A stretch of 64,000 nucleotides of DNA from assembly GCF_001028175.1 (NCBI RefSeq), contig NZ_AEJF01000144.1:1-64000 (forward strand), given 5' to 3'. Origin of the DNA: Caballeronia mineralivorans PML1(12). Lineage in GTDB: Bacteria; Pseudomonadota; Gammaproteobacteria; Burkholderiales; Burkholderiaceae. Below, piece after piece: positions 24,751 to 32,782 of the stretch (position 1 is its first letter; every line of letters begins with the position of its first letter). The position numbers and the translations under genes were made by a program. The notes under the pieces were generated by a model that was not told the origin of the DNA, searched no databases, and worked only from the letters and a program-made list of their open reading frames with translations.

Positions 24751-26220
24751 TCAAACCGCCATGCACAAATACTTGATCACCAGATAGTCATCGATTCCAT
24801 ACCGCGAACCTTCGCGCCCGAGACCTGACTGCTTGACCCCGCCGAACGGCGCCACCTCGTTCGAGATAAGCCCGGTATTGATCCCGACCATGCCGTATTC
24901 CAGTGCTTCAGCCACGCGCCAGACACGCCCGATATCGCGGCTATAAAAATACGCGGCGAGACCGAATTCCGTATCGTTAGCCATCCGTATGACTTCTTCG
25001 TCGGATGAAAACCGGAACAACGGCGCGAGCGGCCCGAAGGTTTCCTCCTTCGAAATCTTCATCTCAGGTGTCACGCCTGACAACACCGTCGGTTCGAAGA
25101 AGCCGAAACCAAGCGCGTGCCGCTTCCCGCCGATCACAACCTGAGCGCCTTTCTCGAGCGCATCGTGAATATGCGATTCGACCTTTTGCACGGCGGCGTC
25201 GTTGATCAGCGGCCCGAGCAAAACGCCGCTCTCGAGCCCATTGCCGACCTTGAGCTTCGCGACGGCCGCACCCAGTTTCCGGGCGAACTCGTCATACACG
25301 CGGTCATGAACATAGAACCGGTTTGTACAGACACAAGTCTGCCCGCTGTTCCGGTACTTCGACGCAATTGCGCCTTCAACCGCGGCATCAATATCGGCAT
25401 CGTCGAAAACGATGAACGGCGCATTGCCGCCCAGTTCCAGCGACACCTTCTTGACCGTCGGCGCGCTTTGCGCCATCAGCAAACGGCCGACTTGCGTCGA
25501 CCCCGTGAACGACAGCTTCCGGACGACAGGATTACTCGTCAACTCCGCGCCAATCGCTTTCGGATCGCCGGTCACGATATTCAGCACGCCCTTGGGCAGT
25601 CCCGCACGCTCAGCCAGCACGGCCATCGCGAACGCTGAAAATGGCGTCGCTTCCGCGGGCTTGACCACGATCGGGCAACCCGCAGCCAACGCCGGACCGA
25701 CCTTGCGCGTGATCATCGCGGCGGGAAAATTCCACGGCGTAATGGCCGCGCAGACGCCGATAGGTTCCTTCGTCACCACGATGCGTTTATCGGCGGCAGG
25801 AGACGCAAGCGTATCACCGGCGACGCGCTTGCTTTCCTCCGCGAACCACTCGATGAACGACGCCGCGTAGACGATCTCACCCTTGGCTTCGGCGAGCGGC
25901 TTGCCTTGCTCGCGAGTGAGGATCATCGCGAGATCGTCGGCGTTTTCCAGCATCAGTTCATACCAGCGACGCATGACGGCCGCGCGTTCCTTCGCGGTTT
26001 TCTTGCGCCAGAGGGGCCACGCTTTGTTGGCCGCATCGATCGCGCGATGCGTTTCCGCCGCGCCCAGGTTCGGCACGTGGCCGAGCGACTGGCCGTTTGC
26101 GGGATCGATGACGTCGAAGCTCGAGGTATCATCGGCGGCTTGCCATTCACCGTCGATGAACGCTTCGTGACGCAGCAGCGTGGGGTCTTTCAATTGCATG
26201 GACGAATGCTGCGTGCTCAT
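24751..26220 (-). CDS. gabD: NAD(P)-dependent succinate-semialdehyde dehydrogenase
   Basis: 489-residue aldehyde dehydrogenase oxidising succinate semialdehyde to succinate, second step of GABA catabolism. The catalytic Glu is in KVSLELGGNAPFIVF and the Cys in NSGQTCVCTNRFYV; the cofactor motif FTGSTQVGRLL and the SSADH ending GREGSRYGIDDYLVIKYLC are present. Encoded directly after gabT with an ATGA overlap, which makes the GABA-pathway assignment strong. Confidence 0.93.
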   Translation of the reverse strand: MSTQHSSMQLKDPTLLRHEAFIDGEWQAADDTSSFDVIDPANGQSLGHVPNLGAAETHRAIDAANKAWPLWRKKTAKERAAVMRRWYELMLENADDLAMILTREQGKPLAEAKGEIVYAASFIEWFAEESKRVAGDTLASPAADKRIVVTKEPIGVCAAITPWNFPAAMITRKVGPALAAGCPIVVKPAEATPFSAFAMAVLAERAGLPKGVLNIVTGDPKAIGAELTSNPVVRKLSFTGSTQVGRLLMAQSAPTVKKVSLELGGNAPFIVFDDADIDAAVEGAIASKYRNSGQTCVCTNRFYVHDRVYDEFARKLGAAVAKLKVGNGLESGVLLGPLINDAAVQKVESHIHDALEKGAQVVIGGKRHALGFGFFEPTVLSGVTPEMKISKEETFGPLAPLFRFSSDEEVIRMANDTEFGLAAYFYSRDIGRVWRVAEALEYGMVGINTGLISNEVAPFGGVKQSGLGREGSRYGIDDYLVIKYLCMAV

Positions 26221-27512
26221 GCTGTCGCACCCACTTCTGCGGTCAGGACGTGTTCGAGAATACCGAGCGCTTCATCGAACACGGCGTCCTGGATGGTCAG
26301 CGGGAACAGGAAGCGGATCACGTTGCCATGCACACCGCAGATCAGCAAAAGCAGGCCGCGTTCAAGCGCCAGGGTCTGGACGCGCTTGGCGAAAGCGGCG
26401 TCGGCTTCGCCGGTCCCGGGCTTGCAGAATTCGACTGCGACCATGCCGCCGGGGCCGCGCACATCGGCGATCTGCGGCACGTCTGCTTTAAGCGTTGTCA
26501 GCAGCGACTTCAGCTTGTCGCCAAGCAATACGGCCCGCTCGCAGAGCTTCTCTTCATCGATGATCTCGAGCACCGCATGCGCCGAAGCCACGGCCATCGG
26601 ATTGCCGGCATACGTGCCGCCGAGCCCGCCGGGAGCGACTGCATCCATCACCTCGGCGCGGCCGACTACGCCCGACAGCGGCATGCCGCCCGCCAGACTT
26701 TTGGCCATGGTCATCAGGTCCGGCGCAACGTCGTAGTGCTGCATCGCGAACATCTTGCCTGTGCGCGCGAAGCCGGTCTGGACTTCATCGGCGATCAGCA
26801 GGATGCCGTGCGTGTCGCAGAGCTTGCGCAAGGCGCGCACGAATTCCACGGGCGCCTGATAGAAACCGCCTTCGCCCTGGACCGGTTCGAAGATGATCGC
26901 AGCAACCCGTTTCGCTTCAATATCCGCCGCGAAAAGATGTTCGATAGCCCGCAGCGAGTCCTCGGTGGTGATGCCGCGCAGCGGGTTCGGGAACGGGGCA
27001 TGGAACACGTCGGACGGGAACGGCCCGAAGCCGATCTTGTACGGCGCGACCTTGCCGGTCAGCGCCATGCCCATGAACGTGCGGCCGTGGAATCCCCCGC
27101 TGAACGCGATCACGCCCGGCCGGCCGGTCGCGGCGCGCGCGATCTTGATGGCGTTCTCGACAGCTTCCGCGCCGGTCGTGAAGAATGCTGCCTTCTTTGC
27201 ATAATCGCCGGGCGCGCGCTCGATGATCTTTTCGGCGAGCGAGACATACGATTCGTAAGGAACGATCTGATAGGCGGTATGCGTGAAGCGCTCGAGTTGT
27301 GCGCGCATTGCCGCGACGATCTTCGGGTGCCGGTGCCCCGTGTTACATACCGCGATGCCCGCCGCGAAGTCAATGAAGCGGCGGCCTTCCACGTCCCACA
27401 ACTCCGCGTTTTCAGCGCGTTCGGCGTAGAAATCGCACATCACGCCGACACCGCGCGGGGTCGCGGCATCCTTGCGGGTCTTGAGGTCGGCGTTGTTCAG
27501 GGTCTGGCTCAC
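26217..27512 (-). CDS. gabT: 4-aminobutyrate:2-oxoglutarate aminotransferase
   Basis: 431-residue class III PLP aminotransferase converting GABA to succinate semialdehyde. Features: GFHGRTFMGMALTGKVAPYK, the PLP-binding Asp in LLIADEVQTGFARTGKMFA and the Schiff-base Lys in MTMAKSLAGGMPLSGV. First gene of a two-gene operon with gabD and divergent from the GabR-like regulator at 27624, with a 111-base shared control region. Confidence 0.93.
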   Translation of the reverse strand: MSQTLNNADLKTRKDAATPRGVGVMCDFYAERAENAELWDVEGRRFIDFAAGIAVCNTGHRHPKIVAAMRAQLERFTHTAYQIVPYESYVSLAEKIIERAPGDYAKKAAFFTTGAEAVENAIKIARAATGRPGVIAFSGGFHGRTFMGMALTGKVAPYKIGFGPFPSDVFHAPFPNPLRGITTEDSLRAIEHLFAADIEAKRVAAIIFEPVQGEGGFYQAPVEFVRALRKLCDTHGILLIADEVQTGFARTGKMFAMQHYDVAPDLMTMAKSLAGGMPLSGVVGRAEVMDAVAPGGLGGTYAGNPMAVASAHAVLEIIDEEKLCERAVLLGDKLKSLLTTLKADVPQIADVRGPGGMVAVEFCKPGTGEADAAFAKRVQTLALERGLLLLICGVHGNVIRFLFPLTIQDAVFDEALGILEHVLTAEVGATA

Positions 27513-27572
27513 GGCATCGCTCCTTGGAGGGTTGATCGGTTTTTAGGCGGTACCTCGACTATAGTAAGATTT

Positions 27573-27619
27573 GGCTCTTTCAATCAGAGCCATTTCCGTA
27601 TTTTTATAGGAGCCATTTC
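27573..27619 (+). promoter_or_regulatory. GabR/MocR operator repeats between gabT and the regulator gene
   Basis: Two exact direct repeats GAGCCATTTC at 27587-27596 and 27610-27619 are 23 bases apart (about two helical turns) and an inverted element GGCTCTTT is at 27573-27580. Two direct repeats plus an inverted one is the arrangement known for MocR/GabR regulators, which bind as head-to-tail dimers. The second repeat overlaps the regulator's ribosome-binding region, consistent with autoregulation. Confidence 0.7.
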
Positions 27620-27623
27620 GGCG

Positions 27624-29111
27624 ATGCGTGCAAGTATGTTGTCCGACTGGCTGGCTCAGCGGATTGAACGGACGGGCGGCCAGCCGATTTACCGACAGTT
27701 ATATGGCTTGTTGCAGCAGGCCATCCTGTCGCGGGAATTGCCGGCCGGAACCAAGGTGCCGTCGTCCCGGTTGCTCGCGAGCGAGCTGGGCCTCGGCCGC
27801 AATACCGTCACGCAGGTGTACGAGCAACTGGCGCTGGAAGGGTATGTGTGGTCGGCGACGGGACAGGGCACGTTCGTCTCGGACAGCGCGCCGGATGAGA
27901 TCGTGGGGGCGGAATCGGCGGCGCGCAACGCAGCGCCTGCGGAGCCACGTGTGCTGTCCGCGCGCGGCGCACGGTTGTTGCAGGGTGCGGGGGTGTCGCA
28001 GCGGCAAGGCGGCGCGTTCATGCCGGGCGTACCCGATGCGTCGCGGTTTCCTGCGGCTGTCTGGAACCGCTTGCAGTCCAAATACTGGCGCCGCCTGAGG
28101 CCGGATCTGCTGACCTATGCACCCGGAGGCGGGTTGCCGAAGTTGCGCCAGGTGCTTGCCGATTATCTGCGGACCTCGCGTTCGGTGCATTGCACGCCGG
28201 AGCAGATTATCGTGACTACGGGGATTCATCAGTCCATCGATCTCGCCGTGCGCCTGCTGTCGGATTCCGGCGATGTCATCTGGACAGAAGACCCGTGCTA
28301 CTGGGGCGTGCGCAGCGTGTTGCAAGTGTCCGGGCTATCGCTCAAGGCCATCCCCGTGGATGCAGAGGGCATCAATCCGTCCGCCGACGATCTGGCAGAC
28401 CCGCCCAAGCTGATGCTGGTTACGCCGTCGCATCAATATCCGCTGGGCATGGTGATGAGTCTCGCACGGCGGCGGATGCTGCTCGAATTCGCGCGGCAAA
28501 ACGGCTGCTGGATCATCGAGGACGATTACGACAGCGAGTTTAGATACGGCAGCCGGCCGCTCGCGTCGCTGCAAGGACTCGATACAGCGGGTCAGGTGAT
28601 CTACGTCGGCAGCTTCGGGAAAACGCTTTTTCCGGGGCTGCGGATTGGCTACATCGTTGTTCCGGAAGGGCTGTCGGCGAGCTTTGCGACGGCTTCCGCC
28701 GAGTTGTATCGAGAGGGGCAGTTGTTGCAGCAGGCGGTGCTGTCGGAGTTCATCGCGGAGGGGCATTTCACCTCGCACATCCGGCGCATGCGCGGGATCT
28801 ACGGGCAGCGTCGCCAGATACTGCTGGACACGATCAGGAAGCGTTATGGCGATGCACTGGAGATTGTTGGCGGCGATGCCGGGTTGCATCTCGTGCTGCG
28901 TTTGCCCGATGGCGTGGATGACCGGGAAGTGGCGAAGACGGCGCTCGGCGTCAACATTGTCGTGCGGCCGCTGTCGGGCTATTTCCTGCGGCCGGGCAGA
29001 GACATGTCGGGTTTGCTGATTGGTTATGGATGCGTGCCGGAGGAGGAGATCGGGCCGGCGTTTGAGAAGCTGGCGGCGGTGCTTGATCCGGCACTGGGGA
29101 TCAGGGGGTGA
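27624..29111 (+). CDS. gabR: GabR-like MocR regulator (GntR HTH fused to aminotransferase fold)
   Basis: 495-residue PLP-dependent activator. The N-terminal winged HTH (residues about 10-80: QPIYRQLYGLLQQAILSREL, SSRLLASELGLGRNTVTQVY) is followed by an aminotransferase-I-like domain with IIEDDYDSEFRYGSRPLASL and the PLP Lys in GSFGKTLFPGLRIGY. Start ATG 27624 has GGAG at 27609-27612; ATG 27636 is possible. Divergent from gabT. The much longer open frame starting at 26250 is antisense to gabT and not real. Likely activates gabTD with GABA and PLP. Confidence 0.88.
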   Translation: MRASMLSDWLAQRIERTGGQPIYRQLYGLLQQAILSRELPAGTKVPSSRLLASELGLGRNTVTQVYEQLALEGYVWSATGQGTFVSDSAPDEIVGAESAARNAAPAEPRVLSARGARLLQGAGVSQRQGGAFMPGVPDASRFPAAVWNRLQSKYWRRLRPDLLTYAPGGGLPKLRQVLADYLRTSRSVHCTPEQIIVTTGIHQSIDLAVRLLSDSGDVIWTEDPCYWGVRSVLQVSGLSLKAIPVDAEGINPSADDLADPPKLMLVTPSHQYPLGMVMSLARRRMLLEFARQNGCWIIEDDYDSEFRYGSRPLASLQGLDTAGQVIYVGSFGKTLFPGLRIGYIVVPEGLSASFATASAELYREGQLLQQAVLSEFIAEGHFTSHIRRMRGIYGQRRQILLDTIRKRYGDALEIVGGDAGLHLVLRLPDGVDDREVAKTALGVNIVVRPLSGYFLRPGRDMSGLLIGYGCVPEEEIGPAFEKLAAVLDPALGIRG

Positions 29112-29540
29112 CGGGCGGTCCGGATACTGAGAAAAGCAAGCTGTCAAGATTAGGTCGGATACCTGATTAATCTCGTCACCTCGTGTCGATAAAAAAAACC
29201 TGCTCCCCCAACTAGGGAGAGCAGGCAAGTTCCGGGGTATAAACCTGCCCTGAGAGAGCAAGTGGACAAATGATAACGGCTCGTTAAGGCCAACAAAAAC
29301 GCTTACGAAAAAAGGAAAGCTTTTGACGCGCATGGACAAGAACGATGCGTTCGTCTGAACGAGTTGTTCCAGAAATCATTACGCCAGTAACTTTCGTGTC
29401 AGAAAAGCAACTCGTTTTGACCGATGGCAACCGGTGCTAAGTGAAACAATTCGAATTCTCCAAGCCGCCGGGACAGTGCGGTATCAACTCAGACCAGTTC
29501 AAGAACGTTCGACCAATCCCAACCAGCGCACGGGGGTGTG
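29112..29540. other. Intergenic region behind mocR with a minus-strand RNA-like element
   Basis: 429 bases without a supported gene. Its right part is ordinary low-complexity-free sequence leading to the small membrane protein gene. Its left part (29191-29275) holds a minus-strand terminator and candidate small RNA listed separately. Confidence 0.4.
29191..29225 (-). terminator. Strong intrinsic terminator on the minus strand
   Basis: On the minus strand the outer stem GAGCAGG/CCTGCTC is extended by a G-rich/CCC stem with a small bulge and followed directly by eight U residues (A-run at 29191-29198). There is no minus-strand gene immediately upstream, so it should end either a small RNA or read-through from the minus-strand polysaccharide operon. 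Confidence 0.6.
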
Positions 29541-29789
29541 ATGCTATCCGGGATCATCTATTTGGCGGGGCTGGTTATTGCCGTCTATGTGGTTGCTTCT
29601 TTTGTTTCCGCACTGCGGATGTGCCTGTTTTATGGCGTATACGCACACATTGAATATGGCACGGCCAAGTGGCGCAAGTTCGGGAAGTGGACCCCGCGAC
29701 GTTTGATGCTTCTTTTAAGGCTGCGCCGGCTAGCGGCTTTGGCGCTTGTAGTCATGCTGGTATGCGCGATCGCAAAAGGGGTTTCCTGA
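29541..29789 (+). CDS. Small two-TM hypothetical membrane protein
   Basis: 82 residues: hydrophobic segment MLSGIIYLAGLVIAVYVVAS, a basic cytoplasmic-looking middle (KWRKFGKWTPRRLM, RLRRL) and a second hydrophobic segment (LAALALVVMLVCAIA). Function not recognised. Start ATG 29541 has a GGGGG just upstream; ATG 29538 is not in the sequence (GTG). It lies 43 bases before the acyltransferase gene and may be co-transcribed. Confidence 0.5.
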   Translation: MLSGIIYLAGLVIAVYVVASFVSALRMCLFYGVYAHIEYGTAKWRKFGKWTPRRLMLLLRLRRLAALALVVMLVCAIAKGVS

Positions 29790-29832
29790 AACCTCACCTA
29801 TGCGCACTCGTACTTTCGAGGGAACGACAAGC

Positions 29833-30870
29833 ATGAGCACTGAACGCAACACGGAAATCGACATGTTCCGCGGTCTGGGAATCCTGCTGGTGGTCCTGGG
29901 ACATACGACAGGACTTCCAGGCGAAGTCCACCGCTATGTCTATTCCTTTCATATGCCGGCGTTCTTTTTCCTGTCGGGCTATCTCTTCCAGCTCGACCGC
30001 GTGCAGCGTTCGCCGGGGTCGTTTATCAACGGCAAATTTCATCGGCTGATCATTCCTGCCTGGTGCATGGGCGCCGTGTGCGGGCTTGTGTTCGTCGCCA
30101 AGCTGCTGCTCCACAGGATCACGCTCGCCGCGTTCCTCGGACTCGCATGGGGTACCGCAGTCGGCTTCCCGCGCGCCGATGGCAATTTCCTTTCCACACC
30201 GTTGTGGTCTCTGTTTTGCCTGTTCAGTCTCGAGACGGCGGCAGCGTGCCTCGCGCGCTTTGTCGGTAAAGCGGTCGTGCCTCTGCTGATGGTGACCGGT
30301 GTTGCTGGAATAGCGTGGTCGGCGCGTTTGCCGTTCGTTCCATTCGATCTCGACATTGCGACATCAGCCGCATTCTTCTTCGCGATCGGACACATGGTCA
30401 GGCAAAGGGACTGGTTCGACTTCCACGAACGCGGCTCGCTTGCGCGTCGCGTGATTTTGCTTTGCAGTGCCGCCGCGGTATGGGGGATGCTGGCGTACAG
30501 GTCGGGAGATGCGCTAAACATGTCGGACAGTATTTTCGGCTCTAGTCCGCTGAAACTGACACTCGACGTTGCCGCGGCGCTGGCCGGTACGCTGATGCTC
30601 GGTCATCTCGCCGTGGCGCTTCCTGACGTTCGCCTTTTGCACTGGCTCGGGACGCACACGCTGCCCATTCTGGGCTTTAACTATCTGGTGAATGCTGCCG
30701 TTGTACACGCGCTCGATGCCGCTCACGCGAACTACTGGCTGCTGTCGTTTGTCGTCCAGGCGATGCTGCTGACGGCGACCGCGTGGGTCATCGACCGCAT
30801 GGGAGCAATGGGCGATCTCGTCAATGGGCGGCGCCGTTCGGCAAGACCCGTATCAATGCCGCGGGTTTAG
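29833..30870 (+). CDS. Acyltransferase-3 family membrane protein (polysaccharide O-acetylation)
   Basis: 345-residue multi-TM acyltransferase 3. It starts with the family motif RNTEIDMFRGLGILLVVLGH (R...D...RG...VVxxH), then FHMPAFFFLSGYLF, and about ten TM segments. Family members acetylate extracellular polysaccharides or related glycans. It sits at the end of the polysaccharide locus, convergent with wzy, which supports a role in decorating the repeat unit. Start ATG 29833 preferred over 29800 because the family motif begins shortly after. Confidence 0.85.
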   Translation: MSTERNTEIDMFRGLGILLVVLGHTTGLPGEVHRYVYSFHMPAFFFLSGYLFQLDRVQRSPGSFINGKFHRLIIPAWCMGAVCGLVFVAKLLLHRITLAAFLGLAWGTAVGFPRADGNFLSTPLWSLFCLFSLETAAACLARFVGKAVVPLLMVTGVAGIAWSARLPFVPFDLDIATSAAFFFAIGHMVRQRDWFDFHERGSLARRVILLCSAAAVWGMLAYRSGDALNMSDSIFGSSPLKLTLDVAAALAGTLMLGHLAVALPDVRLLHWLGTHTLPILGFNYLVNAAVVHALDAAHANYWLLSFVVQAMLLTATAWVIDRMGAMGDLVNGRRRSARPVSMPRV

Positions 30871-30872
30871 CC

Positions 30873-30905
30873 CGTAATGCAGCGGTTGCGTGCCGCTGCA
30901 TTACG
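30873..30905. terminator. Bidirectional hairpin between convergent acyltransferase and wzy genes
   Basis: A perfect 13-bp stem (CGTAATGCAGCGG and its complement) with a 7-base loop lies in the 30-base gap between the two stops and includes the wzy TAA. No U-run follows on either strand, so it may be Rho-assisted or stabilise both 3' ends. Confidence 0.55.
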
Positions 30906-32154
30906 CCCCTTGTTGAGACACGACACGAGTTCCGTCGGACGCGCCCGGCGCGTTGGTGGACAGGTCTTCCGCCACCGTTGCGTCCGTTGCCGAGGCTACA
31001 CCGTCCCTATACCCCAGCAACATAAAGACGAAGATGGATGCGCCTAGCGGCTCGATCATCAGCAAGCCGGAAAACACCAGGAAGACAAGCGGCGCCAGAC
31101 TGCCGAAGTCCTTTCTCACACGCATCCACAAGACGACGCAGTAGAGCAGCGCGACCGGCACTCCGTACTTGTAGACCAGCCACGTCATGGAGTTCGAGAT
31201 GCCGCTGTCGTCGACCTTGACGTAGCCGAATTCATCGAGGGCGAGTGCGTTGTAGGCGTCCATATCGCCGCTGGGCCTGCCGAGCATCAGGCTGTCCGAG
31301 GCGGCGCGCAATCCGAGTGTCAGGTCGTTGACGCGCACCAGGATACTGGAGTCGTCCTGCAGGTTGCGGCCGAAGAGCACCGTGAATGCGTCGCCGAGAA
31401 TGCTGGGAGCCGACACCGCCATGACCACCAGCACGACGACCGTGCCGGCCAGAAGCTTCGCCACTTTCGGCTGCCTTGCGTACACGTAGCAGAACCCAGC
31501 GAACGGCAGCAGGATCGAGAGTGCGCCCGTGGACTGGGTGGTGAGCGCGGCTAGCAGAAATACCGCGCTTGGCCGCTTGCGAAACTTCAGGACGTTATAC
31601 GTGTACGCGATGGTCAGCATCACCCCATACACACCGGCTTCCCAGAAAAAGCCCTGATTGCGATAGTGATGGAACCGTTCGAGGTCCGACGAGCGTACAT
31701 ACAGCAGACCTAACACGGTACTGTATTCGCCGTCGATGAGCCGGGCGATACCCGGCGCGACATACGCAAGCGGGTAAAGAACCAGCGAAACGATGGCCGT
31801 GTAGTACATGACATCGACAAACAGCTCGCGGAAGTCGAGACCTGAGCGTTTGAAATGAATGCACGCAAGGAGCGCTATCAGGGTCTTCAGGATAACAAAC
31901 AGTTCCTTGTCGTCGATGGTGAAATCCTGTACGAAACTCACCACGAAAATCAACCCGATGAGCAGCGCGAACATGAAGCTGACCCCACGCGGAATGCGCG
32001 CCGAACCCAGGAAACCGCAGAACAGGATTAGCGTGATTGCAGCGATCAAGGGTCCGTTGCCTACTCGCACGACCACAATCCAGCCGCCACTCGCCAGCAG
32101 GATCGCGAGAAGCAAAAGCCCTTGTATCATGCGGTTATTGAAACGAATTTTCAT
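30901..32154 (-). CDS. wzy: Wzy-like polysaccharide repeat-unit polymerase
   Basis: 417-residue membrane protein with about eleven TM segments and a large periplasmic loop (residues about 145-180: IDGEYSTVLGLLYVRSSDLE, FHHYRNQGFFWEAGVYG), the O-antigen polymerase layout. The assignment follows topology and position after wzx and the sugar genes; Wzy proteins share little sequence. It polymerises lipid-linked repeats at the periplasmic face. Last gene of the minus-strand arm. Confidence 0.75.
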   Translation of the reverse strand: MKIRFNNRMIQGLLLLAILLASGGWIVVVRVGNGPLIAAITLILFCGFLGSARIPRGVSFMFALLIGLIFVVSFVQDFTIDDKELFVILKTLIALLACIHFKRSGLDFRELFVDVMYYTAIVSLVLYPLAYVAPGIARLIDGEYSTVLGLLYVRSSDLERFHHYRNQGFFWEAGVYGVMLTIAYTYNVLKFRKRPSAVFLLAALTTQSTGALSILLPFAGFCYVYARQPKVAKLLAGTVVVLVVMAVSAPSILGDAFTVLFGRNLQDDSSILVRVNDLTLGLRAASDSLMLGRPSGDMDAYNALALDEFGYVKVDDSGISNSMTWLVYKYGVPVALLYCVVLWMRVRKDFGSLAPLVFLVFSGLLMIEPLGASIFVFMLLGYRDGVASATDATVAEDLSTNAPGASDGTRVVSQQGA

Positions 32155-32188
32155 AACGGAAGAAAGCTCATGCTGATGAAGAGTCCGG

Positions 32189-32779
32189 TCATCTTTCTGC
32201 CACCGTCCATTCTTTTGTGTGTGCGTTCCATCGGCGAATGACCTTGGCGGGCGCGCCCACGGCGACGCAGTAATCCGGAATATCGGTGGTCACCACGGCG
32301 TTGGCGCCGATCACGCAGTTGCGTCCGATCGTGCAGCCGATCACCGCGACGTTCTCCCCAATCCACGTGCCGGTTCCTATCCTGACCGGCGCACGAGGCG
32401 TCAACGGCTGAAGTTTCACCGGTGTATTAACGTTCCGGTAACCGTGAGCGTAGTCGGCTATATAGACGCGATCCGCGATCAGGACATCCGCTTCGATCAC
32501 GATCGATTGAGTCGCAATGATATGAGCGCTGTTGCCTATGTAAGCGCCGCGTTGTATTTCGAGCGCCGGTGTTTCCTGAAAGCTGGCGATGGTTTCGAGC
32601 CACGCGAAATTGTTGATGAAGACATCGCGCCCGATCGTGATGTTGGCTGAGCCGTTGATCCGCAACGGACGAAGGATTCTCGCACCGCGACCGAAGCTGG
32701 CGAAGAAAAGTGGAAACAGCACGCCCTGAAGGGAGGTGCTGATGCGGTTGCGAACCTTGAACCAGATGCCGAGCTCCAT
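32189..32779 (-). CDS. Hexapeptide-repeat O-acetyltransferase
   Basis: 196-residue left-handed beta-helix transferase of the WcaF/NodL/maltose acetyltransferase-like group. The coils run from GSANITIGRDVFINNF to RIGTGTWIGENVAVIGCTIG, NCVIGANAVVTTDIPDYCVA, VGAPAKVIRRWN, the usual C-terminal signature. Likely O-acetylates a repeat-unit sugar in the cytoplasm. Only 3 bases separate it from the flippase gene. Confidence 0.85.
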   Translation of the reverse strand: MELGIWFKVRNRISTSLQGVLFPLFFASFGRGARILRPLRINGSANITIGRDVFINNFAWLETIASFQETPALEIQRGAYIGNSAHIIATQSIVIEADVLIADRVYIADYAHGYRNVNTPVKLQPLTPRAPVRIGTGTWIGENVAVIGCTIGRNCVIGANAVVTTDIPDYCVAVGAPAKVIRRWNAHTKEWTVAER

Positions 32780-32782
32780 GGT

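Noticed and set aside
26250..27623. Long plus-strand open frame continuous with the MocR gene (953 codons in all)
   Set aside because: It is antisense to gabT, Arg/His/Gln-rich without family motifs; the real regulator begins at 27624 with a ribosome-binding site.
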